The notes beneath the pieces are model-generated. The model had not been told where the DNA came from and ran no database searches. It worked only from the letters and a program-made list of their open reading frames with translations. A stretch of DNA of 51,889 bases from Anaerolineales bacterium. Lineage in GTDB: Bacteria > Chloroflexota > Anaerolineae > Anaerolineales > UBA11579. The position numbers and the translations under genes were made by a program. The stretch is from positions 1 to 51,889 of the forward strand of contig JAGVCA010000016.1 of NCBI GenBank assembly GCA_020059485.1, read 5' to 3'. Positions 7,694 to 16,170 of the stretch are shown here, piece after piece (positions within the stretch are counted from its first letter, which is position 1; each line of letters starts with the position of its first letter).

Positions 7694-9436
7694 ATGCATC
7701 CCACCAAAGCTGCCGAGCTGTACGACCAGATCAACCTGGTTGTTCATTGGCTGGCCCTGATCGTCCTGGCGCTCCTGCTGGGAGAGGGGGCAGCGGTCAG
7801 CTCGGTTAGCATCTTGTTCCTTGTGCTCTCCACCGCCTGGACCCTGACACTGACGGTTTTTGCCATCTCCAGCCGCCGCCTGCCAAATCATCCGGTCTTC
7901 TGCCTGGCGGCAGATTCCCTGTTAGCGTCGCTGTTTCTGACCATGGTGCTCTATCAAGGGACCGGTTTCTACTGGGCCGGTCTGCTGCCGATCCTGACCG
8001 CCGCGGTGTACTATCGCTTCCAGGGTGGTGGGCTGGCTGCTCTGGTCGTCATCCTGATCAATGGAGTAGTGCTCACCACCCAATTGGGCAACGCTCAGGC
8101 TATCGCGGCGCTGGTGATGCCGGCGGTGGTGTTGGGCCTGACCGGCCTGGCCGTTGGGATGGTCGCGCAGCAGGTTGGCTACCTGGTCCAGCACCGGCAG
8201 GAGATCGTACAGGAGAAAGCAGAACGCAGCCGTCAACAGGAACACGACCGCATCCGGGCGTTGTACAAGGTTACATCCACCCTGACCGCCACCCTGAATT
8301 TCCAGATCGTGCTCGACCGGGCGTTGGATGTCGCCGCAGATGTGTTGATCGAGAAGGGCAAGGACAACCTGTTGGTCAGCGCCGTACTGCTGTTCTCGGA
8401 AGACCAGCTGTACGTTGGGTCTTCCCGCCGCCTGACCCCCTCGGACCAGAAAGTTACTCTCCAGGCCCGAGAAGGCCTGATCTTTGATAGCTTGCGCTCC
8501 GGCCAAGCACGCGCCATGATCGGCCCGGCTGCCGACCCCGAATTGCTCCGGATAGTCGCCTTGCGCAGCTGTGGGTCGGTTTATTGCTATCCTCTGCGTA
8601 ACAACAAGGAGATCTTTGGCGCTCTGGTCTTTGGTCATCCCGAACCTGATTTTTTTGATCCCACCCGGAGTGAGATCCTTGAGATCATCGGCCGCCAGGC
8701 GGTCGTGGCCTTGCAGAATGCCATCTTGTACGGCGATCTGGAGCGGGAAAAGGAACGGATCATCAATATCCAGGAAGATGCCCGCAAGCAGCTCGCCCGT
8801 GACCTCCACGACGGACCCACCCAGTTGGTCGCGGCGATTGCCATGCGGGTCAACTTTGCCCGCCGCATGATCGAGCGCGATATCAACGCCGCTGCCGATG
8901 AGCTGTATAAGGTCGAGGATCTGGCCCGCCGCGCGACCAAGGAGATCCGGCACATGCTGTTCACCCTCCGCCCGCTCTCGCTGGAGACCGGCGGTTTAGT
9001 GCCGGCGCTCGAATCGATGGCCGAAAAATCCTTCGAAACTTACGGCCAGCGAGTCTATATTGAGGCCAGTTCTGAGGCGGTCGCAGCCCTGGAACTGAAC
9101 AAGCAGGGCGTGGTCTTCTATATTGCCGAAGAAGCCATCAGCAATGCCCGTAAGCATGCCGAAGCCGAATCGATCACCGTTCGCCTCAGCCAGCCGGATG
9201 CCGAGATCAGCCTGCTCGAGATTGTCGATAATGGCGTCGGCTTTAACGTCGGTGAGGTCGATGCAGGGTACGCCCAGCGCAGCAGTCTCGGGATGGTCAA
9301 TATGCGCGAGCGTACGGAACTGCTCAACGGCGTTTTTCAGCTCGAATCGGCGATTGGAAAGGGCACCCATATCCGCGTCTGGATTCCGACCACCGAAGCC
9401 GCCGCTCAACGCCTGAAACGTGGGCAGCCCGAATAA
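7694..9436 (+). CDS. Membrane sensor histidine kinase with GAF domain (NarL/DegS type)
   Basis: A 580-residue sensor kinase. Roughly residues 15-180 are hydrophobic (about six membrane segments, MASE-like). A short coiled coil leads to a GAF domain (about 195-345). HisKA_3 has the phosphoacceptor in ARDLHDGPTQL (His372), and HATPase_c has FYIAEEAISNARKHAEA (N box), DNGVGF (G1) and SLGMVNMRER (G2). The HisKA_3 type normally pairs with a LuxR/NarL response regulator, but none is adjacent, so it is an orphan here. It overlaps the next gene by 17 bp. Confidence 0.92.
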   Translation: MHPTKAAELYDQINLVVHWLALIVLALLLGEGAAVSSVSILFLVLSTAWTLTLTVFAISSRRLPNHPVFCLAADSLLASLFLTMVLYQGTGFYWAGLLPILTAAVYYRFQGGGLAALVVILINGVVLTTQLGNAQAIAALVMPAVVLGLTGLAVGMVAQQVGYLVQHRQEIVQEKAERSRQQEHDRIRALYKVTSTLTATLNFQIVLDRALDVAADVLIEKGKDNLLVSAVLLFSEDQLYVGSSRRLTPSDQKVTLQAREGLIFDSLRSGQARAMIGPAADPELLRIVALRSCGSVYCYPLRNNKEIFGALVFGHPEPDFFDPTRSEILEIIGRQAVVALQNAILYGDLEREKERIINIQEDARKQLARDLHDGPTQLVAAIAMRVNFARRMIERDINAAADELYKVEDLARRATKEIRHMLFTLRPLSLETGGLVPALESMAEKSFETYGQRVYIEASSEAVAALELNKQGVVFYIAEEAISNARKHAEAESITVRLSQPDAEISLLEIVDNGVGFNVGEVDAGYAQRSSLGMVNMRERTELLNGVFQLESAIGKGTHIRVWIPTTEAAAQRLKRGQPE

Positions 9437-9836
9437 ACTCCCGCTCTGGCTGCGCTGGTCCGGCCTGGCTTTGGGTGCAGTCACCTTCCTGTGGTTCCCA
9501 ATTGAAGATACGAATACCGCTGTCCTGACCGTGCTGGCCTTGCTGTGGTCCGGCTGGGGGGTGGCCTGGTGGGGCATCCGGCGGCCGGCGACAGTTTCAT
9601 CGGGTGGCCGCGCCGCGGCTGCCGGCGCACTGGCTGGGCTGCTCTCTCTGCCGGCCGGGCTGCTGCTGGTGATCATCAAAGCCGGGCTGCACGCCCACGG
9701 CTTCCTGGATTTCTCAACCACTCAGATGGGTAATTTTGCCACCCGCACGCCGCTGTGGGCGGTGGTCGGCGCGCTGGTCGGTTGGCTGGTGTACCGCCTG
9801 ATCCTTTCCCGGGAAAATCCTTCGACTCGAGAATGA
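9420..9836 (+). CDS. Small membrane protein, unknown function
   Basis: A 138-residue protein starting with GTG inside the 3' end of the histidine kinase gene, so the two are probably translationally coupled. About four hydrophobic segments are visible (LGAVTFLWFPI, LTVLALLWSGWGVAWWGI, AAGALAGLLSLPAGLLLVII, and PLWAVVGALVGWLVYRLIL). No family was recognised. Coupling to the kinase suggests a role in the same signalling process (inference only). Confidence 0.65.
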   Translation: MGSPNKLPLWLRWSGLALGAVTFLWFPIEDTNTAVLTVLALLWSGWGVAWWGIRRPATVSSGGRAAAAGALAGLLSLPAGLLLVIIKAGLHAHGFLDFSTTQMGNFATRTPLWAVVGALVGWLVYRLILSRENPSTRE

Positions 9837-9921
9837 ATTCCACCCTGTCCAGATAAGGGAAGTCCATCGGACTGACAGCCGCGCTGGCACGGCTACTTTG
9901 TTTGCCAGGCTTAGGTCCGCC

Positions 9922-9950
9922 TTGACTTCTCTCCCAACTTTGGCTATACT
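9922..9950 (+). promoter_or_regulatory. Promoter of the bL25 gene
   Basis: TTGACT (9922-9927), exactly 17 bp, TATACT (9945-9950). The predicted start near 9957 gives a leader of about 100 nt that can fold (GGGACG at 9992-9997 with CGTCCC at 10040-10045) just upstream of the ribosome site. Confidence 0.75.
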
Positions 9951-10059
9951 TGCGCCCGCTCTGGTGATCGCACCGGGGATAAATTATCTGAGGGACGAAG
10001 GTAACTGGCAGGCTGGCATTCTGGCCGCTGTGTGAGAGGCGTCCCGAGGGAAGGTAGAT

Positions 10060-10707
10060 ATGGATAGAATCACAGTTAAGGCCACGCGCCGGGATATCAC
10101 CGGCAAGAAGGTCAAAGCCCTCCGACGCGTGGGCAAACTCCCCGCCGTGATCTACGGCCACAATGTCGAACCGCTCGCCATCCTGCTTGACCTGCGCAGC
10201 ACCACCAAACTGCTGCGGGAAGTCAGCCGGGCCACCATCCTGACCATTGATGTGGAAGGTGAGCAATTCACCACCCTGGTGCGCGAGCGCCAGCGCGGGA
10301 TCCTGTCCGGCGCATACGAACACATCGACTTCCTGGCGATCTCGATGACCGAGACTGTCCGGACGATGGTGAATATTTTCGTCGAAGGTGTCTCCCCGAC
10401 GATCGAAGAGTTTGGCGCAGTCATCATGACCGGCGCTGACAGTATCGAAGTCGAGGCCCTGCCGGGCGACCTGCCGGAATCGCTCAAGGTGGATGTCTCC
10501 ACCCTGACCTCCATCGGTGAAACCATCACCGTGGCCGACCTGGTCCTGCCCAAGGGCGTCACCGTGCTGACGGATTCCACCGAGATGCTGGCGGTTGTCA
10601 CTGTCCCGGCGGCTGCTCCTGCCGAGGAAGAGGAAGAAGACCTCGATCTTGATGAGGACGCCGAACCGGAAGTCATCGGCCGCGAGGACGACGAAGAAGA
10701 GGAATAA
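10060..10707 (+). CDS. rplY: Ribosomal protein bL25 (Ctc form)
   Basis: A 215-residue long-form bL25/general stress Ctc protein that binds 5S rRNA. The N-terminal L25 domain (about 1-95) begins with RRDITGKKVKALRRVGKLPA and contains VIYGHNVEPLAI. The C-terminal TL5-type beta domain (about 95-185) contains PGDLPESLKVDVSTL and a family-typical VTVPAAA. It ends in a very acidic tail of about 30 residues. A GGAAGG lies before the ATG. A strong terminator follows 27 bp after the stop. Confidence 0.95.
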   Translation: MDRITVKATRRDITGKKVKALRRVGKLPAVIYGHNVEPLAILLDLRSTTKLLREVSRATILTIDVEGEQFTTLVRERQRGILSGAYEHIDFLAISMTETVRTMVNIFVEGVSPTIEEFGAVIMTGADSIEVEALPGDLPESLKVDVSTLTSIGETITVADLVLPKGVTVLTDSTEMLAVVTVPAAAPAEEEEEDLDLDEDAEPEVIGREDDEEEE

Positions 10708-10733
10708 ACAATCCTTTTCTGCTGTAAAACAAG

Positions 10734-10764
10734 AAGACCCTGCAGGATTTCTGCAGGGTCTTTA
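10734..10764 (+). terminator. Intrinsic terminator after bL25
   Basis: AAGACCCTGCAG (about 10734-10745) pairs with CTGCAGGGTCTT (10751-10762) with a 5-nt loop, followed by a short T run. Confidence 0.85.
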
Positions 10765-10789
10765 TCATTATCACTGTAGTGAGTTGAGG

Positions 10790-11075
10790 GCGTGAAGCGT
10801 CTGAAACAGAAAACCACAACCTATGCCTGTGGAAGCAGAGAGCTTCCAGCCCTGGAATCAATCAATTAGCTATAGTTGTGACAGGCTGCCAAGGTGGTTC
10901 AACCCCCCACCTCCTTCCCGGCCCGGAGCCGCGTGGATCGCAGATCAAGCAGGCGGCTTGGGATGAGGCTAAGCATGATCTAAGCTCGCGGTGCGTGAAA
11001 CAGGCTTGAACAAAGGGAAAGCAGCGCCTTGAGGCGCTGCCAGTAGAAGAGGCTGATAGCCTCAGGGCACCGGCA
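10790..11075. other. Unassigned structured intergenic segment
   Basis: About 340 bp lie between the convergent bL25 and S1-domain genes, without a credible ORF. It holds hairpins CCACA/TGTGG (10814-10832), GGAAGC/GCTTCC (10831-10847), AGGTGG/CCACCT (10892-10912) and AGCCGC/GCGGCT (10927-10958), and a pair of REP-like hairpins GCAGCGCC/GGCGCTGC (11021-11040) and GAGGCT/AGCCTC (11049-11063). I tested it for RNase P, tmRNA, SRP and 6S landmarks and found none. It could be a noncoding RNA of unknown type, or mostly repeat debris. Confidence 0.4.
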
Positions 11076-11111
11076 TAGATGGTAGCCTTGACTTTATTTG
11101 GAATCCCGGGA

Positions 11112-11978
11112 CTAAGCAGCGATGGTTGCCAGATCCTCGATCGGATCGACCAGCGCTTTGCGGCTCAGGCTGACCCGCTGCTGCTCGTGGTCCAGGCTCA
11201 GGACCAGCACCTCGACCTTCTCTCCTATCGTGAACACATCAGCCGGATCTTCCGTATTGCCGTATTCCAGTTCCGAGATGTGCAACAGTCCATCGATCCC
11301 CAGCAGGTCGATAAAGGCACCAAACTCGACCAGATTGACGACATATCCATTGACCGCCTCACCGGGTTCAAGTTCCTCCAGTCGTCGGGCAGCGATCGCT
11401 TCCCGGTTTTCGCGGGCGGAAAGGATCAATTTCTTCCGGCGAGGTTTGGCTTCGATCACGTTCAGGTAGATCTGCTCCCCGATCAAACTTTCCTTGAGTT
11501 CCTCAGCCAATTTGCGGCTGGGCATGCGGGAGACAGCCGGGAAGAGCGAGGCGGGTACAAACCCTTCCAGACGCCCGAAACGCACCAGCAGCCCGCCCTT
11601 ATTCCGGCCGGTCACCTCAAGGGCCACCACTTCCCCGGATTCTTCCAACTGTTTGGCCCGGTCCCAGTCCTGCTTTTCCTGGCCGCGCTGGATCGATACC
11701 CGCGGTTTGTGCAAGAGCGAGGGCGGGCGCAAGACATACACCTGGACCAGATCCCCGACATCCAGATCTTCTACGATATCCGGGTCGGTCTGGCGCAGTT
11801 CGGATGGGGTTACAACCGCATCGGTCTTGGCACCAAGATCGACCAGGATCCTGTCTCTGTCGATCTGCATCACTTCGGCCTCGAGGAAGTCGCCTCGTTC
11901 CGGCCGGCGGTAACTATACTCCTGTAACAGCTGCTCCAGATTGGACCCAGCGGTCCGGGTGGTTTGGTGCTTGGTCAT
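11112..11978 (-). CDS. S1 RNA-binding-domain protein (short ribosomal protein S1-like)
   Basis: A 288-residue protein with three S1/OB-fold repeats: about 24-92 (EVMQIDRDRILVDLGAKTDA), 107-178 (LEVTGRNKGGLLVRFGRLEG) and 191-262 (VNGYVVNLVEFGAFIDLLGI). The third carries the canonical G(A)FID...GLLHISEL motif. Proteobacterial S1 has six repeats; three-to-four repeat versions are usual in this part of the tree, so it probably helps mRNA binding on the 30S subunit. AAAGGAG precedes the ATG. It lies 59 bp downstream of the CarD gene on the same strand and is likely cotranscribed. Confidence 0.88.
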   Translation of the reverse strand: MTKHQTTRTAGSNLEQLLQEYSYRRPERGDFLEAEVMQIDRDRILVDLGAKTDAVVTPSELRQTDPDIVEDLDVGDLVQVYVLRPPSLLHKPRVSIQRGQEKQDWDRAKQLEESGEVVALEVTGRNKGGLLVRFGRLEGFVPASLFPAVSRMPSRKLAEELKESLIGEQIYLNVIEAKPRRKKLILSARENREAIAARRLEELEPGEAVNGYVVNLVEFGAFIDLLGIDGLLHISELEYGNTEDPADVFTIGEKVEVLVLSLDHEQQRVSLSRKALVDPIEDLATIAA

Positions 11979-12037
11979 TTTTCTCCTTTATATCTTGTGA
12001 TATCTTTATCTGGTGGATTTCTTTATCTTCTTTTTAT

Positions 12038-12529
12038 CTAGATTTCCTGAATCGTTTCGTTGATTTTTCGCCGCGCGTCGGTGAGCGGGACATCGTAGCA
12101 GACTGCATATTCGCGGGCAAAACGCTCGGTGATCTTTTCAACCGCGTCCTTCTCGGTCATATTGAGCGCTTTATGTTCGCGGAGGGCCAGCACATCCCGC
12201 AGCAACCGGGCCAATTTGAGGAACGAGCCATCCTGGAAAACTTCCCGGATGAACGCATTCCTGGACTTGTAGTTCTCGGCCATCTCTTCCGGCTTGGACC
12301 TTAGTGCGCGCATCGCGCGGCGCAATTTACGCTTGTTGACCACCCGCCGGATCCGGGAGTTATCGGCTTCCTGGACTGGCAGCCAATAGGTGGCATTTTT
12401 AGTCTTGACCTTAAATGTCTTGACCTTCTCACCGTGGACTGGCCGCTTTTCGATCGATTTGATCTGCCCGACACCATAAGCATTGTGGACGATCCAATCA
12501 CCGACATCATAGATCAGATCACTGGACAT
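12038..12529 (-). CDS. carD: CarD-family RNA polymerase-binding regulator
   Basis: A 163-residue protein. The N-terminal Tudor-like RNAP-interaction domain (CarD/TRCF type) reads DVGDWIVHNAYGVGQIKSIE and continues to about residue 65. The helical DNA-binding C-terminal part follows (RRVVNKRKLRRAMRALRSKP onward). CarD proteins bind the RNAP beta subunit and stabilise open promoter complexes, notably at rRNA promoters. The start is the ATG at 12529, because GGAGGT lies four bases upstream; the ATG at 12541 would overlap that site. A consensus promoter lies about 243 bp upstream, giving an unusually long leader. Confidence 0.92.
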   Translation of the reverse strand: MSSDLIYDVGDWIVHNAYGVGQIKSIEKRPVHGEKVKTFKVKTKNATYWLPVQEADNSRIRRVVNKRKLRRAMRALRSKPEEMAENYKSRNAFIREVFQDGSFLKLARLLRDVLALREHKALNMTEKDAVEKITERFAREYAVCYDVPLTDARRKINETIQEI

Positions 12530-12778
12530 GTTTACCTCCAACTTCGGTAGTTGACTGTCAGATCAGGGGCAATGACTCAGGGACGCAAAAAGGATCTGGT
12601 CGAAAAACCAAATCCCATCAAGCATCAGCAACAACTGATAACTTATTGGCAAAATCGGAAACTTGTGAAACCAACTTCCCCCGTGGCGGCGCTCGTCCAC
12701 CGGACAATTTTAAGTTGATCCTTTCTGATTTTCTGAGGCGCTTCACGATTGAAGCCCTGATTATATGACTATGCGCAG

Positions 12779-12807
12779 ATTATAACACAGCCCCGTTAAT
12801 ATGTCAA
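12779..12807 (-). promoter_or_regulatory. Perfect consensus sigma-70 promoter (TTGACA-17-TATAAT)
   Basis: Read on the minus strand: TTGACA (12807-12802), a 17-bp spacer, TATAAT (12784-12779). All twelve hexamer bases are consensus. The predicted start is near 12772, about 240 nt upstream of the CarD ATG. The remaining space (12530-12770) shows no ORF. Confidence 0.85.
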
Positions 12808-12934
12808 ATTCGCCTCGCCTGGAGCATATTCCCACTATCCAGATGAGCCGTCGATAGGCTGCAGGGTTGATTCTTCCCCCTTTTCCGTTACAATCAGGAG
12901 AACCGGCTGGTACCTATTGACGGAAGGAGGGCCG

Positions 12935-13435
12935 ATGACGGATCAAAAGAGAAGAAATACCTGCCTGCTGGCAGCAATGGGGATCCTGGCAGCCTGTTTG
13001 TGTGCCTCGCTCCTCCTGGGCGGGGGCGGGTACTACCTCTACCGGACCGGCGGGCTGAATCTGAACGAGGTCCTTGGCTTTGTCGGGATGGGGCCAGGTG
13101 AAGTCCAGATCTCCAATTTGTCGGATAGCACCCTGGAAATGGTGATGACCTATATCGACGAAGAGACCGGGGAGGAGCGCAGCGGCGAGTCTGTGCAACT
13201 GGCCCCATACGACATCCGCATCCTGCCCAACCTGACCCCGCGTGAGTACCAAATTGTGATCAATTCAAACCTGGGGCTGCCGCCTGGCGGTGAGTGCCGG
13301 ATCAATTTAAGGGGTGGGGATACGGTCAGCTTTGTGGCCGTGCCAGAGGGCGTATTGGTGTACCGGGATGGCGATAACGTCTCCAGCAGTGATGAGGTCA
13401 ACCTGCTGACATCGCCAGTCTGCCAGGGAGAGTGA
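12935..13435 (+). CDS. Membrane-anchored secreted protein, unknown function
   Basis: A 166-residue protein with an N-terminal Lys/Arg-rich segment, a hydrophobic helix (CLLAAMGILAACLCASLLLG) and an extracytoplasmic domain of about 120 residues. The ATG at 12935 follows AAGGAGG by four bases. The outer domain reads like a small beta-sandwich (ISNLSDSTLEMVMTYIDEET). No family was recognised. It ends two bases before the next ATG, so the pair is an operon; both outer domains begin with similar strand patterns (VQISNLSDS and VIVQNDTAS), suggesting related folds (inference). Confidence 0.75.
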   Translation: MTDQKRRNTCLLAAMGILAACLCASLLLGGGGYYLYRTGGLNLNEVLGFVGMGPGEVQISNLSDSTLEMVMTYIDEETGEERSGESVQLAPYDIRILPNLTPREYQIVINSNLGLPPGGECRINLRGGDTVSFVAVPEGVLVYRDGDNVSSSDEVNLLTSPVCQGE

Positions 13436-13437
13436 TT

Positions 13438-13911
13438 ATGGAGAAGAAAACCCGGAATAAACTATTGTTGATACTGGCTGTGCTGGTCCTGCTGGCACTG
13501 AGCTGCTCCGAAGTGATTGTGCAGAATGACACCGCCAGTCCAGTCAGGGTAATCGTCGCCATGCCAGGGGAAAGCTCTCCAGAGACCACTGTAATATTGG
13601 CAGGTGATGCCGAGATCTTTCTCAGTGATATCTCAGGAACCTATACCATCACGGCTGTCCTGGACGAGGCCTGGCGGGACAATCTGAGAGCCACCCGGGA
13701 TGAGATCACTCTGATCCTGCTCGGCAACCTGAACACTATTGACCAGGAGGAAATCAGCCGCCTGACGAGGGCATTGGGCAAGATCAACGATCTTCTAGAT
13801 AAGGACTTGAACCCGATCTCGTGCTCAGGTGAGGTGAATGATGAGGTCAGCGGCAATGTGACCATCGGGATCCATTTGTCCGGGGTCGGTTTGGCGATCC
13901 GCTGCGATTAA
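13438..13911 (+). CDS. Small lipoprotein, unknown function
   Basis: A 157-residue predicted lipoprotein with n-region MEKKTRNKL, a hydrophobic stretch and lipobox LLALSC. The start ATG at 13438 has GGGAG seven bases upstream; a GTG at 13432 overlaps the previous stop. The mature part begins SEVIVQNDTASPVRVIVAMP, predicted beta-rich, with Cys residues late in the protein (ISCSGEV, AIRCD). No family was recognised. Confidence 0.75.
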   Translation: MEKKTRNKLLLILAVLVLLALSCSEVIVQNDTASPVRVIVAMPGESSPETTVILAGDAEIFLSDISGTYTITAVLDEAWRDNLRATRDEITLILLGNLNTIDQEEISRLTRALGKINDLLDKDLNPISCSGEVNDEVSGNVTIGIHLSGVGLAIRCD

Positions 13912-13955
13912 GCCAGAAAGGCGCAAACATTATTTACCGAACATTGAACACCTCC

Positions 13956-14927
13956 ATGAAAAGATCGCTGATCTGCCTTGTCTTGATGTTAACTGCCTGC
14001 CAGGGACCTGCGGTCACGGCTGTGATCCCAAGCAGCACCCCGTTATCGGCGACAGCCGCGCTGCTGCCAAGCGAAACGCCAGAACCAACGCCTGCCGAGA
14101 CGCCGGTCCCCTCCCCCACGGCGGTGCCGGTGGTGCGCTTCGCGGTGATCGGGGATCTCGGCGAGGCCGGGCCGGCGATGGAGCTGGTGGCGGCGCTGGT
14201 GGATTCGTGGGCGGTGGATTTCATTATCACCACCGGGGACAACAACCCGCCGATTGGATCACCCCAGACGATCGACGCCAACATCGGCCAATATTTCCAC
14301 AATTATATCCATCCGTATTCGGGTGAATACGGCCGCGGGGCGGAAACCAACCGGTTCTTCCCAGCGCTGGGCAACCACGACTGGATCTGGCTGGAGGCCC
14401 AGCCATACCTGGACTACTTCGAACTGCCGGGCAACGAGCGGTATTACAACTTCAGTTGGGAGTTCATTGATTTCTTCGCGCTCAACAGCGATTGGGCCGA
14501 ACCGGACGGGATCGTGGCGGACTCAGTACAGGGTCAGTGGCTGCAGGCCACGCTGCCAGAAGCCGGCGGTTCCTGGCAGGTGGTGTACTTCCACCACCCG
14601 CCGTATTCCTCCGGAGATTACCACGGCCCGACCGCCCATATGCAGTGGCCGTTCCGGGAGTGGGGCGCGGATGTGGTCTTCTCCGGGCACGACCATATCT
14701 ATGAGCGGCTGGTGGTGGATGACCTGACCTATTTCATCGTCGGGCTGGGCGGCGGGTCGCGCTATTTGCTCGGCGAGACCTATCCGGGCAGCCAGTTCCG
14801 CTACCGGGATATGTTTGGGGCGCTGCTGGTGGAAGCGACGCCGGAGAAGATGGTTTTCCGGTTTTACACTGTACAGGGTAATTTGGTAGATGAGAGCGTG
14901 ATCGAACGCCAGAATGGGAACCCATGA
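13956..14927 (+). CDS. Metallophosphoesterase lipoprotein (purple acid phosphatase-like)
   Basis: A 323-residue predicted lipoprotein (LVLMLTACQ) with a Thr/Pro-rich linker and a calcineurin-like catalytic domain. Metal motifs in order are VIGDLGEAG (GDxxx), ITTGDNNPP (GDN), LGNHDWIW (GNHD), VVYFHHPPYSSG and FSGHDHIYER (GHxH). The spacing and FHHPPYS resemble tartrate-resistant acid phosphatases. No good ribosome site is visible; I use the ATG at 13956, and a TTG at 13944 is the alternative. It overlaps the following transporter gene by ATGA, so the two are translationally coupled. Confidence 0.88.
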   Translation: MKRSLICLVLMLTACQGPAVTAVIPSSTPLSATAALLPSETPEPTPAETPVPSPTAVPVVRFAVIGDLGEAGPAMELVAALVDSWAVDFIITTGDNNPPIGSPQTIDANIGQYFHNYIHPYSGEYGRGAETNRFFPALGNHDWIWLEAQPYLDYFELPGNERYYNFSWEFIDFFALNSDWAEPDGIVADSVQGQWLQATLPEAGGSWQVVYFHHPPYSSGDYHGPTAHMQWPFREWGADVVFSGHDHIYERLVVDDLTYFIVGLGGGSRYLLGETYPGSQFRYRDMFGALLVEATPEKMVFRFYTVQGNLVDESVIERQNGNP

Positions 14928-15895
14928 ATAAAAAACTACTTCAACCTGACTCTGCCCCAAAAAGATCCACCCTGAAACGATTCGCCTGGTTATCGTTGGG
15001 GGTTGCTTTCCTGTCAATCCTGTTGAAGCTCGCAGCATACCTGCTAACCGGCTCGGTCGGGCTGCTTTCAGATGCGCTGGAAGGGGTGGTAAATATTTTT
15101 GGGGGACTGATGGCACTGGCCATGATAAACCTAGCCGAGAAACCGGCGGACGACGAGCACGCCTTCGGCCACACAAAAGCAGAATACTTCTCCAGCGCGG
15201 TCGAAGGGCTGCTGATCTGCATCGCCTCGGTCAGCATCATGTACACGGCGGTGGAGCGGATCATCAACCCGCAACCCGTCGAACAATTGGGGATCGGCCT
15301 GGCGGTCTCGGTGGCGGCATCATTGCTGAACCTGGGCGTGGCGCTGATCCTGGCACGGGCTGCCCGGCAGCACAACTCGATCACCCTCAAGGCCAATTCC
15401 CAACACTTGATGACGGATGTATGGACCTCGCTGGGGGTGGTGGTGGCCGTAGGAATGGTCAGCGTGACCGGCTGGCAGATCCTTGACCCGCTGATCGCGA
15501 TCGCGGTCGCCCTGAACATCATCATCTCCGGGGTCCGGATCATCCGGGAGTCCGCTCAAGGGCTGCTGGATACCGCCATCCCGACCGATGATCTGGAAGC
15601 AGTGGCTGAAATTTTCAAACAGGCGGAGGAAGGGATCATTTTCCACGCTCTGCGTTCGCGCATGTCCGGGATGCGGAAGTTCATCTCATTCCATGTGCTG
15701 GTGCCGGGTGAGTGGACGGTGGAGAAAGCACACCTGTATGCCGAAACGATCGAGAGCGCCATCCGCGAAAAGATCAGGAACGTAACCGTTTTTACACACA
15801 TCGAGCCGAACAATGACCCCCGCTCCTGGCACGATATCGAGCTGGATTATCACACCCCGCCGGAGGATGCAAGCAGTACTTCAGATGAACAATGA
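14924..15895 (+). CDS. Cation diffusion facilitator (CDF) transporter
   Basis: A 323-residue CDF/ZnT-family divalent-metal/proton antiporter. About six membrane segments are visible. The site-A metal ligands appear in LLSDALEGVVN (TM2) and in HLMTDVWTSLGVV (TM5, HxxxD). The C-terminal cytoplasmic domain (about 215-300) contains FHALRSRMSGMRKFISFHVL. The likely ion is Zn, Fe or Mn; sequence alone does not settle it. The stop is followed in the same frame by 52 further sense codons (see 15896-16054). Confidence 0.9.
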   Translation: MNKKLLQPDSAPKRSTLKRFAWLSLGVAFLSILLKLAAYLLTGSVGLLSDALEGVVNIFGGLMALAMINLAEKPADDEHAFGHTKAEYFSSAVEGLLICIASVSIMYTAVERIINPQPVEQLGIGLAVSVAASLLNLGVALILARAARQHNSITLKANSQHLMTDVWTSLGVVVAVGMVSVTGWQILDPLIAIAVALNIIISGVRIIRESAQGLLDTAIPTDDLEAVAEIFKQAEEGIIFHALRSRMSGMRKFISFHVLVPGEWTVEKAHLYAETIESAIREKIRNVTVFTHIEPNNDPRSWHDIELDYHTPPEDASSTSDEQ

Positions 15896-16054
15896 ATCAA
15901 ACGATTGGCGGACCACCCCGACAAACTGGTTCAGTCCGGCGGGCTGCCCGAAGAGGACCCGCCAGTTGGGCTGGTGCATCCCACTTTGTTGGAGGTCGAT
16001 ATCTTCCCTGGTGTGATTCCAAATCCAGTCTATCTGTTCCCCCAACATCAGTAA
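15896..16054 (+). other. Open frame continuing after the CDF stop codon
   Basis: Directly after the TGA of the CDF gene the same frame stays open for 52 codons, to TAA at 16052. Its codons look coding (many third-position G/C, CTG, GTG, GAG). The translation includes HPDKLVQSGGLPEEDPPVGL and EVDIFPGVIPNP. There is no ATG, only a TTG at 15905 without a ribosome site. It could be a lost C-terminal extension, the remnant of another gene, or chance in GC-rich DNA. Confidence 0.3.
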
Positions 16055-16170
16055 TAATCCGTACCTATCCGAGGGGATAACGATAAGGATTCTAAATGGA
16101 TGACAGCATAACCTGGCCGACCCGGCAGGGTTATTGGTATCATATGGTCACCCGCACAAGGAGACTCCCG

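Noticed and set aside
10790-11075. RNase P RNA, tmRNA, SRP RNA or 6S RNA
   Set aside because: None of the landmark sequences (for example GAGGAAAGTCC, a tag-coding segment, or GGAAGGAAGCAG) was found on either strand; the GGTTCAACC near 10896 alone is not enough.
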